64,000 bases of DNA from an uncultured Clostridia bacterium (GTDB lineage Bacteria; Bacillota; Clostridia; Christensenellales; CAG-138), in NCBI GenBank assembly GCA_944366945.1, contig CALVWJ010000009.1, positions 16,505-80,504 on the forward strand, read 5' to 3'. Positions 55,364-64,000 of this stretch are shown here, piece by piece. Numbering within the stretch: the first letter of the stretch is position 1; every line of letters begins with the position of its first letter. The translations under genes were made by a program, and so were the position numbers. Under the pieces are notes generated by a model. It was not told the origin of the DNA. It saw only the letters and a program-made list of their open reading frames with translations, and did not search any database.

Positions 55364-57159
55364 ATGAGCTTGTTTGAAAAAATCAAAAAAACGCTGAGCT
55401 GTATCGGCTTTGTGGCGCGAGAGATATGGGAGAGTGCAAAGGGATATTTTGCTCTCGGCATGCTTTCTATCGTAGTGGGAGCGGCCGTTCCGCTCGTGCT
55501 TATACAAATCCTGGGCAGCATCGTTGATCGCCTTATGACGGGCGACTTCCAGGCCGCATTGGGGGGGCGTTCGCGCTGTGCGCGATTGTTTTTGTGAACG
55601 GTGTGCTGACGGATGGGATCAAGCGGTGCAAACTCTTGTTTGAAGAAAGGCTCAAGGGCCATTTCGTCAAAAAAGTCGGCGCACATCTCATGAATATAGA
55701 GTATCAGCGCCTTGAAATGCCCGAGGTGCTCAACGAGTATCAGTTCGCTGTGACTTGCATAGACGAGAAGCGGACAACAAAGATCGTGGAAGAGCTGGAA
55801 AAATTCTGTGCCTCTTTGTCCGCGATGCTCGGCGTTATGTATATTTTAAGGGAACTAAGCGGAATCGTCATTGTACTGCTGGCTCTCGTGGTCGCGGCAA
55901 ACGCTTTGGGCGAAGGCTTTCGTATGCGCCATATATACGAGCGCCACAAAACGGAAACCCCGGCCCAACGGCAGCTCCTCTACGCCAGGAACGAGCTTGC
56001 AAAGAAAGAATACGCCAAGGAGATCCGCCTTTTTGGGCTTTCTGATTATGTAACGCGCAAGGTGGAGTTCTATGCGCAAAAGATGTGCGACTTGTGGAAG
56101 GGCGCAGCAATAAAATCCATCAAGACCGTCGGGTGGACGTATATCCTGCAAGGGATCCAACTTTCAGTAGCATATATATATTTGGCGCGGAATGTCATAA
56201 ACGGCGCCATTTCTATCGGCGATTTCACGGTGTACAGCGCGGCGGTTACGACATTTGGGATATCGAGTACACGCCTCGTCAACGGGCTTGTCTCTGTGGT
56301 GGACACTTCAAAATACGTTCAAAACCTTCGCAACTTTTTGGGTATTCCACTGCCGCGGGATCGGGAGAATAGCGTGCCCGAAGAACCGCTTACGATTCGA
56401 TTTGAAGACGTTTCTTACCGCTATCCAAATCGGGAAGAAGATGCCGTATCCCATGTAAGCTTAACGATAAAGCCAGGCGTAAAGTATGCCGTCGTGGGCG
56501 AAAACGGCGCGGGCAAGACGACGTTTATTAAACTCCTAATGGGCTTTTATACGCCAACGGGAGGAAGAATCACAGTGAACGGCATCGATTTGAGCACCAT
56601 TGATATCGATCGCTACCGTGAGCGTTTTGCCGCAGTTTTTCAGGATTTTCATATTTTAGGTTTTGGGTTTGACGAGAACATCTCTATGGGCGGCGATATA
56701 GACGCCGAGCGCATGCGTTGCGCAATAGAAGGCATGGAATTGGAAGATACCGTGGCGCAACTGCCCGAGAAAGAAAAGACCTGCATGAGTACGGCATACT
56801 CACCCACCGGCGTAGAGCTTTCCGGCGGACAAAAACAGAAGCTGGCCATTGTCCGCGCGCTATACAAGAATGCGCCATACATAGTGCTCGATGAGCCGAC
56901 AGCCGCCCTTTCACCGCAGAGCGAATTTGATCTGTATCAAGCTTTTCAAGAGATTAGCCACGACAAGGGCGTCGTTTACATATCGCACCGCTTTGCGAGC
57001 TGTAGGCTGTGCGATGAAATCTTTGTTTTTTCCAAAGGCGGGATTGCCGGACATGGCAATCACAACGAACTTATGGCGATGAATGGCCTTTACAGGCAGT
57101 TGTTCGAACAACAAGCGGAATTATACGCTGAACGCGGAATGGGTAGTGTTTGCACATGA
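55364..57159 (+). pseudogene. ABC exporter (membrane-ATPase fusion) with a poly-G frameshift
   Basis: The locus encodes a fused ABC half-exporter of about 598 residues. The N-terminal part (MSLFEKIKKTLSCIGFVARE, first helix) and the rest (from VNGVLTDGIKRCK) are in different frames; a run of seven G at 55561-55567 would need to be eight. The ATPase domain is complete: Walker A GENGAGKTTF, signature LSGGQKQKLAIVRAL, Walker B YIVLDEPTAALSP and ISHRFAS. If the frame were restored it would pair with the next gene to export a peptide. As written, the protein from a downstream ATG at 55594 lacks helix one. Confidence 0.75.
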
Positions 57160-58930
57160 AGAAATCTATGGTTCTGACAAAGATGAAACTGATTTTACAC
57201 ATTTGGGGCGAACAATTTCGCGAATGCCCAAAACTGACGCTATACGAGGCTGTGGGCGGCATTATATTCAAGCTCCAAACCGTGCTCGAAGTGATCCTTC
57301 CCGCGATGATCGTCAATGCGCTCACCGATACTGTTTGGGTCAAGGTTGCGGTGTTCGTAGGCGTATACGCGGTGTTGACCCCTTTGCTGACGGGAGTAGG
57401 TAGAGGCATAAACTTAATTCGGGAAGCTTATGGATATCAAGCGATCAATCTCAGACTGAATAATATAAACAAAAAGGCGATGTCCCTGGATTATCGGGAT
57501 ACTGAAGATGTTGAAGTGCTCGACATGATGGAAGCCGCCAAGGAGAGCGTATGGGAGTTTAACGACGTCGGCTACGTAATTTGCACGGACTTGCTCGGGA
57601 ATGTTTTATCGCTTGCGACGATGTCCGCCATCTTCATTGCGCTAAACCCATGGGTGTGCCTTATTACGCTCGCAATGACCGGCGTATCCACATACGCCGA
57701 AAGAAAAAAACTGAAGATCACCCATGATTCTCATATCCTCGAGAGCAAAGCCAAGCGCCATGTAAATTACTGCAAAGAGCTTTTACAGGATCAAAAGCTT
57801 GGCAAAGAGGTTCGCGCATATCATGCAGACAAGTTTTTGCTTGAAAAGTATCATGACGCGCAAGCACAATATTTGCGCCAGATCGAATCGCGCGAAAAAA
57901 TGTTGCGTAAATGGTCGCTGTTGCAGCGAGGGGTGTACTTCCTACAGATCGTCATTACATATGCCGTGGCGATTATTGGATACCAGCGAGGCGATATTGC
58001 AATAGGATGGTTTTTGATGTACGTAAGCGCGTCCCAAGAGCTGTTCTTGGTGGTACAGGAAATGTTTGACAACTTTGTGGAACTGTCCCTCGTGGCCGAG
58101 TACTATAAAGATTATTCGGACTACATGAATATAGAAGAAAGTATGCTCCACGCGGAAAATCAAACGCATATGCCGCGGCATGGGCAAGGTGCGTTTGAGT
58201 TTCGCAATGTGTCCTTTACTTACCCCATGCAGACACAGCCCGCCATCAGCAACGTGAGCTTTACGATCGACCCAGGGGATAAGGTCGCGTTTGTTGGCAA
58301 TAACGGCGCGGGAAAGTCCACGCTTGTCAAGCTTATACTGCGGCTTTACGATCCCACCGAAGGCACGATCTACTTTGATGGCAATGACATAAAAAATATG
58401 ATTACAGCGAATATCTAAGGCTGTTTTCCTGTGCATTTTAGGATTATCAGCTACTCTCCTATACGCTCAAAGAAAACATTTGCTTTGACGACACTGCGGA
58501 TCCCGAAAAACTTCGCCGCGTGATAGAACAAGCCATGCTAGACCACGTGGTCGAAAAATGCCCGAATGGTGTGGATACATATCTTGGCAGGGAATTCTCC
58601 GACCAAAGCGTGGCGCTATCCGGGGGTGAAGCGCAGTCCGTAGCGTTGGCAAGGGCCTTTTACAAAGACAGTCCCATCGTTTTGTTCGACGAGCCCACCG
58701 CCGCGCTCGATCCGATCCGCGAGCGGGAAATATACCGTCGCCTAAATGATTTTTGCCACGGAAAAACGGCCGCATTTGTGTCCCATAGAATGGGGAGCAC
58801 GTCCTTCTGCAACAAGATCCTGGTGTTTGAGGAAGGGAAACTCATTGAGCAGGGTGACCATGCCGCACTCATGGAGGCGCGGGGTGTATATTACGATATG
58901 TTTGAGAAACAGTCGTGTTATTATCGGTGA
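57156..58930 (+). pseudogene. Second ABC exporter, interrupted by frameshift and TAG
   Basis: The start ATG 57156 overlaps the stop of the first exporter gene (ATGA). The membrane domain and Walker A GNNGAGKSTLVKL are in one frame, which ends at 58418. The expected continuation (YDYSEYLRLFSCAF, then DYQLLSYTLKENI) is in another frame, needing one more A in the six-A run at 58391-58396. It is also cut by a TAG at 58439-58441, where a Gln (CAG) is expected at the Q-loop. The rest, with SLSGGE-like VALSGGEAQSVALARAF, IVLFDEPTAALDP and VSHRMGS, is open to 58930. Two independent lesions make a dead gene likely. Confidence 0.75.
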
Positions 58931-59516
58931 TGGGGAACGACGTGGCGATGAAGAATGAGACTGCATGGCACAGCTGCAAAAACATCGAAAATTGCTGCAG
59001 ACAGAGATATTCGGGCGGATAAGCGATTGACAATATTATTAGCAAAACGTTTCGGGTTACAAATATGGAACGTTTTTACACAAAATTATTTGACGAATGA
59101 GGGACTTATGGTCTGAGTGTAATTACAGGACTTCGGGCTCTCCGTAAAGAAAAACCAAATCGAAGCCCAGCGCAAGCGGGGTCAATTTGGAGAGGAAAAG
59201 CAAGGGAGTGAGCGAATGACGTCGTTTTTGCCATAGGCATAAAAATACGTCGGAACAAAGCGGACTTTGCTCCGACGATGGTATGAGTGGTGATACAGAA
59301 CTTTTTGAAAACCCCAGTAATATCAAGGACTTGTGAGCATACGAACAGAGAATTATCTTGTATATCCCCCTGTTTTAGGGCGGCTGTTTTGAAGCAGTCG
59401 CCCTTTTCTTAATGTCCAAAATAAATGTACCGATTAGGGTTGAAAAGGCCTCTTTTTTCTTTTTGTGTTGCCTGTCAGAAAGGGAACACAAGTGATTTAT
59501 CACCTAGAGTGTCAAA
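58931..59516 (+). other. Non-coding stretch resembling an ICE leader
   Basis: No supported gene. It contains a hairpin at about 59250-59280 (CGTCGGA...TCCGACG) and the terminator at 59377. The sequence resembles DNA before repA in Tn1549-like elements; this is from memory. Confidence 0.35.
59377..59409 (+). terminator. Hairpin terminator
   Basis: AGGGCGGCTG pairs with CAGTCGCCCT (one mismatch) and is followed by TTTTCTT. Confidence 0.55.
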
Positions 59517-59861
59517 GTGGCACAGAAGTGGCTTTTTTCTCAAAAACAACACTTTTTTAAACCTCTGAAAATATGTCATCTATGCGATGATCCATCTCAC
59601 CAAACGGGTCACCCATATGTGGACGATCCGAATACGGCTTGTCCAGATACGGAAAACCCGGATACGGGTAACCCATGTCTGGAAAACCAGCCACAATTAA
59701 ATAAAGATAAAAGAAATACTGAATTCATCAAGTACAAAAGGATCAAATCCTATCCTATCAGTCCCCAACCTCGCAGGCGCCAACTGGACCAAACAGAATT
59801 GAATACGGGGCAAGAAAGCTCTCAAGACCTTACTTTAGAGAAGATCTGGCAAGGGACGTAG
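59517..59861 (+). pseudogene. Replication initiator (RepA_N-type) remnant of a conjugative element
   Basis: A 114-codon frame lacking a proper N-terminus. The segment QKQHFFKPLKICHLCDDPSH and the repetitive DPNTACPDTENPDTGNPC, LENQPQLNKDKRNTEF match what I recall from the linker of RepA-type initiators in Tn1549-like elements. The DNA-binding domain before it is missing. It ends at 59861 with no downstream rep or parA genes. Confidence 0.45.
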
Positions 59862-60216
59862 GACAACACAAAGCTTTGCAATCAGCATTTCTGAGCGATG
59901 GCTATGTCCTGCCTGCACTATCTTCCCTTAGTTCCAAAAAGTGCGGGAATTATGGTTCAAAATAGGCAAAGAAACCGCCTGCGACGGCTTTTCCGTGTAG
60001 GAGTAGCAAAGATTGCCCATGTGGGTTTGCCCTTCCGATTTGAGGCGTAAAAAGTTGCTTATTTGAACACTTCTCCATAGCAGAGCAGGAGCGCTATCTT
60101 CGGTATGCGCCGAATGTGACGATTCCACTTCTTTTTTTGGGGGAATTAAAAACGGGGTAAATGGAATATTCAATGTCCATTAAGCGGTAAAACATATCAA
60201 CACGCTTGGGTAATTA
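59862..60216. other. Intergenic stretch without a supported gene
   Basis: Nothing convincing was read on either strand; it separates the RepA remnant from the OLD-family gene. Confidence 0.4.
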
Positions 60217-62055
60217 TTATGATTTAATAGTTTGCTCAACAACTTGATTGACATTATCTCCCTTGAAAATTTTGAAAGGGAATCCTTTGACATCAATTAT
60301 TGCTGATTGTAAAATAACCTCCACCCCAATACGACTAGGCTCATGGAGGATATGATAGGTAAACAGTGACTTGCTATTTCCTTTTGCCTGTTTGATTACG
60401 GATATCAGTGAAGACTCTGTGGTTTGTTCATTTAGAACACCTATAACGAGCGCAAGTTCACTCAATAGTTCCTTTTTTAATGCATAACTTTCGTCCACAA
60501 TTTTATCCAATGCTGCAAATTTCAATGCTCGTATCACATCTGCATACTGCGTTTCTACTGTTTCTATATCATCCTCTTCGAGTAAACTCGCCTCGAGAGC
60601 AGCAGCGGATGGCTTGCCATCGAAAGTTTTGTTTGCTGCATGAGAGTAGTAGCTTTCAATTGCTCCTCTTTGAAGAATAAAGCATCCAAGCCTCTCTAGT
60701 ATGTTAAATAGGGTACAAAGTCGTGTTTTAATGGATTTCCATTCAGCACTTGACGGCCATGTGGAAATCGTATCATCGCTTTTTGCAAATAGCATCGCAA
60801 CAATTGAACGTCGAATGACCTGTTTTTCATCTGAGTCAGGATCTCGATTTTTCCAATAAGGATGTTCCTTATAAACACACTCCATGGCTGTTTTATTACT
60901 ATCAATAAGCTCATTAAGTGTCGATTTTATAGAACGAATGAGTTCTTGCAACTTGCCTAGACCTTGGTAATTGGCAAGTTCTATTGCTTCTGGAAGATTC
61001 GAGAAAAGGTCAATTACAGTATTGTCATCTGTAAAACCGTCTAAATCCGTTAAAATGCAAACTTCTTTACCAATCATACGAAACAATTTCGCGATTACGG
61101 GAAATTGACCTTTTCCTTCAACCGGAATGATTTGTGAACCTGCGACATCTAAATTAAGATTGAATCTGTTACTCAGATAGTTGCAAAGAATCATATCACT
61201 AGAACCTTCAATTAAAAGAATCTTTTTAGCAAAAAATGCTTCTTTATATATTAAGCCTATACGAAAAAGAAATTCTTTCAATTTTTGATTGTTCAGTTCG
61301 GGAATTTTAGGAGAAATTTGTAGTGGAAGATTTTCCCCGTTAAAGAACACGAAGTTACATAAATCTTTTGAATTGCTACACTCAACCATTTCTGCTGAAT
61401 GAGTGGAAATAATAATTGTTTTGTTATATTTTGCCGAAACAGTTTTTATTTCTCGAAGTAGATATGACTGCAACTGAGGATGTAGAGATACTTCTAGCTC
61501 GTCAATGAGTAACACCTCAATAGATTCATCAAAGAGAGCTGCTAATATTGCAACTATATTAACAAGACCACTAGCCTCACTAGTAACAGGATACTCATCT
61601 GGATTTTCCGATTTTTCAAAATACACCTTGAGATTACCTGCATCCCAACGCAGGAATATTTGACGATCAAACAAAACAGACAAGCGCTCTGCCACCTTTA
61701 TGTAAATATCCTTTCGCTCGTCCATTGTAAAGAAGTCGCCATTGGCAGTTTCAATTTGATGCCTAACACTTTTCTGCTTTTGATCACCTACATTAAAATC
61801 ATCTGCACTATAAGTGAAACGATCTGTTTTTGAACGATACTGTTCCATCGTACCAATTCTATTTGATGTCAGATATCTTACTTTATCCACTCCAATGGTA
61901 TTTTTCAAATAATTTCTAAGTGCTTTTAATGTTTGGGTTTTGCCAGAGCCATTTGTACCAACAAAAGTCGTCAATCCAGAATAAAGTGTTATTGCTACAT
62001 CCTGACTACCAAAAATTTTGTCAACCTTAAAATTTAATTTCTTGGGATAATCCAT
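60217..62055 (-). CDS. OLD-family ATP-dependent nuclease (AAA + TOPRIM)
   Basis: A 612-residue protein. The N-terminal ABC-type ATPase has Walker A FVGTNGSGKT (residues 31-40), signature-like SEASGLVNIVAIL (159-171), Walker B VLLIDELEVSLHPQ (181-194) and switch His in IIISTHSAEM. A TOPRIM domain follows: ILLIEGSSDM with Glu283, and ILTDLDGF with Asp337 and Asp339. These are the metal ligands of OLD nucleases, which act in phage defence. No UvrD-like (GajB) partner is adjacent, so it fits a stand-alone class. It is AT-rich, monocistronic and flanked by element relics, which points to acquisition by transfer. Confidence 0.85.
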   Translation of the reverse strand: MDYPKKLNFKVDKIFGSQDVAITLYSGLTTFVGTNGSGKTQTLKALRNYLKNTIGVDKVRYLTSNRIGTMEQYRSKTDRFTYSADDFNVGDQKQKSVRHQIETANGDFFTMDERKDIYIKVAERLSVLFDRQIFLRWDAGNLKVYFEKSENPDEYPVTSEASGLVNIVAILAALFDESIEVLLIDELEVSLHPQLQSYLLREIKTVSAKYNKTIIISTHSAEMVECSNSKDLCNFVFFNGENLPLQISPKIPELNNQKLKEFLFRIGLIYKEAFFAKKILLIEGSSDMILCNYLSNRFNLNLDVAGSQIIPVEGKGQFPVIAKLFRMIGKEVCILTDLDGFTDDNTVIDLFSNLPEAIELANYQGLGKLQELIRSIKSTLNELIDSNKTAMECVYKEHPYWKNRDPDSDEKQVIRRSIVAMLFAKSDDTISTWPSSAEWKSIKTRLCTLFNILERLGCFILQRGAIESYYSHAANKTFDGKPSAAALEASLLEEDDIETVETQYADVIRALKFAALDKIVDESYALKKELLSELALVIGVLNEQTTESSLISVIKQAKGNSKSLFTYHILHEPSRIGVEVILQSAIIDVKGFPFKIFKGDNVNQVVEQTIKS

Positions 62056-63076
62056 ATGTTTGCTCGCTTTCTCTATGTATTTTATGTGATATTTTTAATG
62101 CGAGAGTTTTTGGCATTGGAGATTGCCGCTTGTGCAGCTAATATTCTAACGATAATCATTATAACACGCTATTCTGCGCATTAAAAGCGAAAGCGAGATT
62201 GCCGACTTCGCTTTGGGTCGATGGTAATACGTCTCTTTTGTTCTCTTTCAATCAATCATAATCGGTCAGGATAGAAAATTTGCAGTAGCAAGTGTTGTGG
62301 GAATGCGTGAAAACGGTCACACTTGCAAAATTGTGGGAAAGCCGGTGGATTTTCTTCAGTCGTGAATGTCCGTTTCCCATTTAGAGGTGCAGATTTTACA
62401 CATTTCAAGTGTGGTTATTCCGTAATCAGTCGGAAAATGGCGAGAGGTTCATACCAAACCTCCATCAGCAGACGCCACACTATAATAAAGCCACTGTTGA
62501 GGCTACCAACCAAAAAGTTTAGCCCAAGCAGTACGGCACCACATTACGTAGAGTCTCCTTGGTACGGTTAGAGGCGACAGCGGCGGCACACCGTTCCACC
62601 AATCCTTCATAGTGCCAATACCGTGTCCAGTGAGAGAATTCATGGTGGCGGCTGCCCATTATTTCTTTTGCGAGCCGCATCCTGATTCCGTAGCCATCTT
62701 CGGCGGATACCTCCCCAGGCGTAGAAGTATCCATCTATCATGATCCTGTATGGGTAAGCGCCGATCCGCTTTGTCTGGAATGGGCCATCATCTGCTCATC
62801 AGAAGTCATTTCGCTGCTGTTATCCGGTCGTGTAGGATGATGGGCGTTTGTAATTTTCCATAGGGTAGCGCCGTCCTTTCTGAATAAGGGTTGGAACTAT
62901 CCCAACAAGCAATTTTGTGTTTAGGGGTAGGGGGTCCCTAAAGCAAAAATTCGCAAGTGAGGCCTCACTTGCTGTGCTTGCTGTCGTTTCTTTACCCCAT
63001 ACTTTCTTCCGTTATTACTACACCTTTACCCTCATCAAACGACCGTTCTATACCTTAGATACCATAAGAATGTATC
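62056..63076. other. Intergenic stretch with degraded coding traces
   Basis: Over 1 kb without a supported gene. The minus strand at 62519-62734 has 71 open codons (EDGYGIRMRLAKEIMGSRHH, then EFSHWTRYWHYEGLVERC), plausible protein-like sequence without a ribosome-binding site or known family. It is perhaps an element relic. Confidence 0.35.
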
Positions 63077-63105
63077 TTGACAGGGCGCACTATCATTCGT
63101 ATAAT
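63077..63105 (+). promoter_or_regulatory. Promoter of the second TetR-family gene
   Basis: Perfect TTGACA (63077-63082), a 17-base spacer and perfect TATAAT (63100-63105). Confidence 0.75.
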
Positions 63106-63145
63106 AAATACATACTTAGAGAATGTTTAGGAAGGAGCGTGGCGG

Positions 63146-63793
63146 ATGGCGCGGAACAAATACCCGGAAGTCACGGAGGAGCGGATTTTAGATGTAGCTC
63201 AGCGCCTCTTTTTAGAAAAGGGCTACGAGAACACCACCATCCAGGACATCGTGAACGAGCTGGGCGGCCTTACGAAAGGTGCGGTGTACCACCACTTTAA
63301 GTCCAAAGAGGAAATCATGGATGCGGTGAGTGACCGTATGTTTTTTGAAAATAACCCCTTCGAGGCAGTGAAAGGTCGTACCGATCTGAACGGTCTCCAA
63401 AAGCTGCGTGAAGTAGTCCGGCTGAATCAGGCAGACACAGCTCGTACCAATATGACAGCACAGTCCATTCCGATGAATCACAATCCCAGAGTATTGGTCG
63501 GAATGATCGATGCCAACCGCCGGATTCTCACCCCGTATTTTCTGGAACTCATTGAGGAGGGGAACCGGGACGGTTCCATCCACACAGAGTATGCCAAGGA
63601 GATTGCTGAGCTGCTGCCGCTGCTCACCAGCCTGTGGCTGCTGCCATCTGTGTTTCCGGCCACCAAAGAGGAGATGCGGCGGAAATTCTCCTTTATCGGG
63701 CAGATGATGGAGAAGATGGGCGTGCCTCTGTTTGACGATACCATTCAGCGGCTGGTGGACGAGTTTTTTGAGCAAATCCCCGACCTGAAATAA
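63146..63793 (+). CDS. TetR/AcrR family transcriptional regulator
   Basis: A 215-residue TetR-family regulator. The N-terminal helix-turn-helix (about 10-57) reads ERILDVAQRLFLEKGYENTT then IQDIVNELGGLTKGAVYHHF. The ligand domain is unassigned. GGAAGGAG precedes the ATG and a perfect promoter lies upstream. The next gene is an ABC ATPase, so it probably controls an efflux transporter. Confidence 0.9.
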   Translation: MARNKYPEVTEERILDVAQRLFLEKGYENTTIQDIVNELGGLTKGAVYHHFKSKEEIMDAVSDRMFFENNPFEAVKGRTDLNGLQKLREVVRLNQADTARTNMTAQSIPMNHNPRVLVGMIDANRRILTPYFLELIEEGNRDGSIHTEYAKEIAELLPLLTSLWLLPSVFPATKEEMRRKFSFIGQMMEKMGVPLFDDTIQRLVDEFFEQIPDLK

Positions 63794-63818
63794 AATTGCC
63801 TCGCGGCAATTTTATTTT
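63788..63818 (+). terminator. Terminator after the TetR-family gene
   Basis: AATAAAATTGCC/GGCAATTTTATT with a 4-base loop and T residues after. Confidence 0.75.
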
Positions 63819-63858
63819 GGATATATACATTCATTCGGAAGGTATTATAGTGTAAATA

Positions 63859-63887
63859 CCGCAGTCAATCACTGCGGCAAATTTTTT
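63859..63887 (+). terminator. Leader terminator before the ABC ATPase gene
   Basis: CCGCAGT/ACTGCGG with a 5-base loop followed by CAAATTTTTT, in the leader of the ABC gene. It could attenuate transcription. Confidence 0.5.
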
Positions 63888-63896
63888 ACCAGAATA

Positions 63897-63915
63897 CATA
63901 CCGCTTGAAGGTATG
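63897..63915 (+). promoter_or_regulatory. Palindrome before the ABC ATPase gene
   Basis: CATACC and GGTATG separated by 7 bases, 13 bases before the start codon; a possible TetR operator. Confidence 0.35.
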
Positions 63916-63928
63916 AAAGGAGCATGAC

Positions 63929-64000
63929 ATGAACCAAATTGTAATCTCTGTAAGCAACCTGACAAAAACATTTTCGGGAAAAGAAGTCATCCGGAACTGT
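63929..64000 (+). CDS. ABC transporter ATP-binding protein (N-terminal part)
   Basis: The first 24 codons of a gene running off the window. MNQIVISVSNLTKTFSGKEV is the usual start of bacitracin/lantibiotic-type ABC ATPases (YxNLTKxFxGKxVI). AAAGGAG precedes the ATG. It is downstream of the TetR-family gene, its likely regulator. Walker A lies beyond the window, so the call rests on the opening strand only. Confidence 0.7.
   Translation, partial: MNQIVISVSNLTKTFSGKEVIRNC

Noticed and set aside
59600..59700. Short GATACGG-like repeats considered as replication iterons
   Set aside because: They lie in the frame coding the DTENPDTGNP-type repeats of the RepA remnant, so coding repetition explains them.

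Overview
The window looks like a spore-forming member of the Clostridia (Bacillota), probably a gut anaerobe. The evidence is a sporulation pair (spoIIGA-sigE), a SpoIID-type protein, spoVT and a SpoVB-like flippase; an oxygen-defence pair (PerR-like regulator and rubrerythrin); an rnr-smpB-ssrA block; and low-GC, ICE-derived accessory DNA set into a moderate-GC core. No tRNA, rRNA or CRISPR array was seen.

Layout. 1-4434 is core: the end of gpmI, secG, rnr, smpB and tmRNA. Just 3' of ssrA lies a serine-recombinase tail remnant, and from there to about 24.5 kb the DNA is accessory. This stretch holds an interrupted membrane gene with its TetR regulator, decayed NlpC/P60 and sortase genes, a tyrosine recombinase gene bounded by inverted recombination-type sites, a 3216-residue Cna-B surface protein, and relics of an S24 repressor, a Y-family polymerase and two large serine recombinases. 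24.6-53.5 kb is again core: a sigma-like/transmembrane/cyclophilin fusion, a two-component system, a Gld-type ABC operon, spoIIGA-sigE, rubrerythrin/PerR, an SpoIID-SH3 protein, HU, MazG, a SpoVB-like flippase, a uridine-kinase-like protein, ExoIII, SpoVT and an oligopeptide ABC transporter (oppABCDF). 53.8-59 kb carries a LysR regulator and a small cysteine-rich peptide locus with two ABC exporters, both interrupted. 59-64 kb is a second accessory patch: a RepA remnant, an OLD-family nuclease, and a TetR regulator followed by the start of an ABC ATPase gene.

How parts work together. (1) The recombinase gene sits inside a segment (8107-9496) whose ends carry the same 23-bp sequence in inverted orientation. 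A promoter inside the segment points outward over the left end; inversion would aim it at the giant surface-protein gene at 9952. This looks like a phase-variation switch drawn in the OFF position. (2) Three promoters share TTCAGC-N5-TTCAGC-N9-(-10 box): the response-regulator gene, the Gld-type ABC operon, and a divergent promoter facing the sigma-cyclophilin fusion gene. I infer one envelope regulon run by this two-component system. (3) A 29-codon Cys-rich peptide, a 38-codon ORF ending one base before the next start, and two ABC exporter genes form what looks like a peptide production and export locus.

Limits: gene calls rest on reading translated sequence and remembered family motifs; nothing was searched or computed. 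Three single-base homopolymer deletions (oppB and both peptide-locus exporters) could be real mutations, contingency tracts or assembly errors.
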